Positions 6,589 through 8,869 of a stretch of 8,869 nt of DNA are shown here, in pieces. How positions within the stretch are numbered: the stretch's first letter is position 1; the number at the start of each line of letters is the position of its first letter. The stretch is from JALZAQ01 sp038253885 (lineage in GTDB: Bacteria; Gemmatimonadota; Gemmatimonadetes; Gemmatimonadales; Gemmatimonadaceae), in contig JBBSGP010000085.1 in NCBI GenBank assembly GCA_038253885.1, positions 1 to 8,869 of the forward strand, in the 5' to 3' direction. Both the position numbers and the translations under genes were made by a program. Under the pieces are notes generated by a model, which was not told where the DNA came from, searched no databases, and worked only from the letters and a program-made list of their open reading frames with translations.

Positions 6589-8869
6589 CTCTCTTCGACC
6601 TGCTCCGCAGCGAGAGGCGCTTCGTCTATCTCTCGATCGCGGGTCTGAGCGCCGGGGGAATCTGGGCCGCCACCAAGCTGCCGTCGGCCATCTACCCCGA
6701 GGTCGCCTTCCCCCGTATCACGATCGTCGCCGAGGGCTCGTCGCTGGGGACTCGGCAGGTGGTCTTCGGCATCACGCGGCCGATCGAGGAGGCGCTGAGC
6801 ACGGTGCCGGGACTGGAGCGGGTGCGGACCCGATCGATCCGTGGTGCCAGCGAGGTCTCGGCCTACTTCACGCCGAAGACCGACATGATCTACACCTTGC
6901 AGCTCGTCCAGACTCGGGTGAATCAGATCCGGAGCCAGCTGCCGGCCGATGTCGACATCGAGGTAGAGCGGCTCACCCCGTCGCTCTTCCCGATCGTCCA
7001 GTACAATCTCGAGGGTGGCGACCCGGCGACGCTGAACGACATCGGTCGCTACCAGATCCGGCCCATCATCTCTCGAGTGCCTGGCGTCGGACGAGTGGAC
7101 GTGCAGGCCACGGACATGCGGGAGATCGAGGTGGTGGCGGATCCCGCCCACTTGGCCGCGGCCGGCCTGGGCTACGACGATGTGGCCAGCGCCATCAAGC
7201 AGGCGATCTCGGTGGACGCGGTGGGGCGCGTGGCCCGGGACTACAAGCAGTTCCTCGTAGTGACGGATCAGGAAGCGCACACCGTGGACGACATCGCGAA
7301 CGTCGTCGTGCGGCCGGGCCTCCGCGTGCGCGACATCGCCTCCGTGTTCATGGGCACTAAGGACCGCACCCGCGTCGTCGCCGGGGACGGCCGGCCAGCG
7401 GCACTCATCAACATCGCGCGGCAGATCGGCGGAAACACTGTCTCGATCGCCGACAGCGTCGCCCGAGCGATGGCGGAGATCGGGAAGAGTCTGCCCCCGG
7501 GGGTGCACCTCAAGGCGGTCTACGACCAGGCGACGCTGGTTCGCGATTCGGTTCGCTCGGTGCGGGACGCGATGCTCATCGGCGCCCTGCTGGCAGTGAT
7601 CGTTCTGTTCGCCTTCCTCGGGCAGGGCACGATCACAGCCGTCAGCGCGGCGTCCATCCCGCTCACGCTCGCCATCACCGTGTTCATCATGCGGCTCACC
7701 GGTCAGACGTTCAATCTGATGAGCCTCGGCGCGATGGCGATCGCGATCGGCCTGGTGATCGACGATGCGGTTGTCGTCGTCGAGAACGTCGCGCGGCACC
7801 TCGCGCTGACGCCAGAGCGCGACCAGGCGGTCCGCGACGCAATGCGCGAGCTGATATGGCCGGTGACCACGTCCACGATCACGACCGTTGTCGTCTTTCT
7901 GCCGCTCGGGCTGCTGCAGGGAGTGGTCGGTCAGTTCTTCGCGGCGCTGGCGATAACGCTCACGATCGCCGTGCTGGTATCCCTCGTCATCGCGCTGAGC
8001 GTCATTCCGCTCATGGCGGCACGCTTCATCCAGCCTCACGTGGAAGGGCAGGGTAAGGTATCGCTCTTCCGGCGCATCGGACGGGCGATCGACGGCCTGC
8101 CCCCGCGATACGAGCGAACGCTGGCGTCGGTGCTGCACCACCCCCGCCGCGTGGGCGCCGCGGCCCTGCTGCTCATCATCGCTGGCTACTTCGCATCGCG
8201 GTTCATCGGCACCGGCTTCCTTCCGGTGATGGATGAGGGAGCGTTCGTGCTGGACTATTTCGCCCCTGGCGGCACGGCGCTCGCCGAGACCGACCGCCAG
8301 GTGAACACGATCGAGCGCATCCTCGCCAGAACACCCGAGATCACCGGCACGTCGCGCCGTCTCGGTGCCGAGCTCGGGCTGTTCGCCACGCAGCAGAACC
8401 GGGGAGACATCGTCGCACGGCTCGCGCCCCATCGCGACCGGTCGCGAGACATCTTCGCCGTGATGGCGGAGGTGCGCGAGAAAGTCGGCGTCGCGGTGCC
8501 GCGCATTCGCGTGGAGTTCGTGGAGATCCTGTCGGACGTGATCAACGATCTGGCGGGAGCGCCGAAACCGGTGGAGATCAAGCTCTTCGGTGAGCGCCTC
8601 GACATTCTCGAGGGGTATGCGAAGCAGCTCGCGCCGCCGCTCGAGAAGATCGACGGTCTGGTGGACGTCTACGATGGTGTGGCCGAGCCGAACGCGGAGA
8701 TGTTGCTCCAGGTCAAGGGCGCGGAAGCCGCCCGCGTCGGACTCACACCCCAGCAGGTCGGCGAGCAGCTGCGCGGTGCCATGCTCGGTGTTCCGGCCGG
8801 CGAAGTTCGGCGTGACGACCGGGCCATCGCGGTGCGCGTCCGCGCATCGGATTCGGTGCGCTACGATGC
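6585..8869 (+). CDS. RND efflux permease, 3'-partial
   Basis: Inner-membrane proton-driven pump; 761 codons are open from GTG 6585 to the window edge, against a usual length of about 1,030-1,050, so roughly a quarter is missing, including TM8-12. I read the whole frame and found no stop. TM1 lies near residues 13-32, followed by the RND N-terminal consensus (LPSAIYPEVAFPRITI). The first periplasmic domain is followed by TM2-TM6 (about 327-477). TM4 contains GLVIDDAVVVVEN, with proton-relay Asp393 and Asp394. TM7 is near 523-541, then FLPVMDEGAFVLDY (545-558) opens the second periplasmic domain. The DD pair in TM4 resembles drug-type (HAE) pumps, while FLPxMDEG and the CzcC-like partner resemble metal-type pumps, so the substrate class is open. 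The GTGA overlap with the adaptor and the lack of a ribosome site suggest coupled translation. Confidence 0.95.
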   Translation, partial: MTLFDLLRSERRFVYLSIAGLSAGGIWAATKLPSAIYPEVAFPRITIVAEGSSLGTRQVVFGITRPIEEALSTVPGLERVRTRSIRGASEVSAYFTPKTDMIYTLQLVQTRVNQIRSQLPADVDIEVERLTPSLFPIVQYNLEGGDPATLNDIGRYQIRPIISRVPGVGRVDVQATDMREIEVVADPAHLAAAGLGYDDVASAIKQAISVDAVGRVARDYKQFLVVTDQEAHTVDDIANVVVRPGLRVRDIASVFMGTKDRTRVVAGDGRPAALINIARQIGGNTVSIADSVARAMAEIGKSLPPGVHLKAVYDQATLVRDSVRSVRDAMLIGALLAVIVLFAFLGQGTITAVSAASIPLTLAITVFIMRLTGQTFNLMSLGAMAIAIGLVIDDAVVVVENVARHLALTPERDQAVRDAMRELIWPVTTSTITTVVVFLPLGLLQGVVGQFFAALAITLTIAVLVSLVIALSVIPLMAARFIQPHVEGQGKVSLFRRIGRAIDGLPPRYERTLASVLHHPRRVGAAALLLIIAGYFASRFIGTGFLPVMDEGAFVLDYFAPGGTALAETDRQVNTIERILARTPEITGTSRRLGAELGLFATQQNRGDIVARLAPHRDRSRDIFAVMAEVREKVGVAVPRIRVEFVEILSDVINDLAGAPKPVEIKLFGERLDILEGYAKQLAPPLEKIDGLVDVYDGVAEPNAEMLLQVKGAEAARVGLTPQQVGEQLRGAMLGVPAGEVRRDDRAIAVRVRASDSVRYD

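Noticed and set aside
6519..8432. A 637-codon open frame on the minus strand
   Set aside because: It lies opposite the RND permease, whose + strand frame has clear family motifs throughout. The minus translation is rich in Arg, Asp and His with no domain pattern; long antisense frames are common in GC-rich coding DNA.

Overview
This is a GC-rich window with densely packed genes, all on the + strand. The base composition, the lanthanide-type methanol dehydrogenase genes and the run of RND-efflux genes suggest a soil or sediment bacterium. The protein style reminds me of Gemmatimonadota, with Acidobacteriota or Rokubacteria as alternatives; this is an impression from sequence style, not a proven assignment.

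Region 1 (1-2764) is a lanthanide-type methanol dehydrogenase cluster in the order xoxF (5' end cut off), xoxJ, xoxG. XoxF is the PQQ enzyme and carries the vicinal Cys-Cys and the WDYDG motif, whose second Asp marks lanthanide rather than calcium use. XoxJ is the periplasmic binding-protein-like partner, and XoxG is the single-haem cytochrome c that takes the electrons.

Region 2 (2761-4187) holds two genes not normally listed as methanol-oxidation genes: a CPBP-family membrane protease and a small serine alpha/beta hydrolase. The protease start overlaps the xoxG stop by 4 nt, and the hydrolase follows the protease by 11 nt, so both look co-transcribed with the dehydrogenase genes.

Region 3 (4188-4333) is the only sizeable gap. 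It holds a perfect 16-bp palindrome and a TTGCAC/GTGCAA hairpin. It may separate two transcription units, although an ATG that overlaps the hydrolase stop keeps a reading frame open through it.

Region 4 (4334-8869) is a tripartite RND efflux system: a TolC/CusC-type outer membrane factor, a lipoprotein HlyD-type adaptor, and an RND permease whose 3' end runs out of the window. Adjacent genes overlap by 4 nt.

Five junctions in the window are NTGA start/stop overlaps (1437, 2252, 2761, 5530, 6585), so translational coupling is the main layout rule. No tRNA, rRNA, CRISPR array, insertion sequence or clear promoter was seen.
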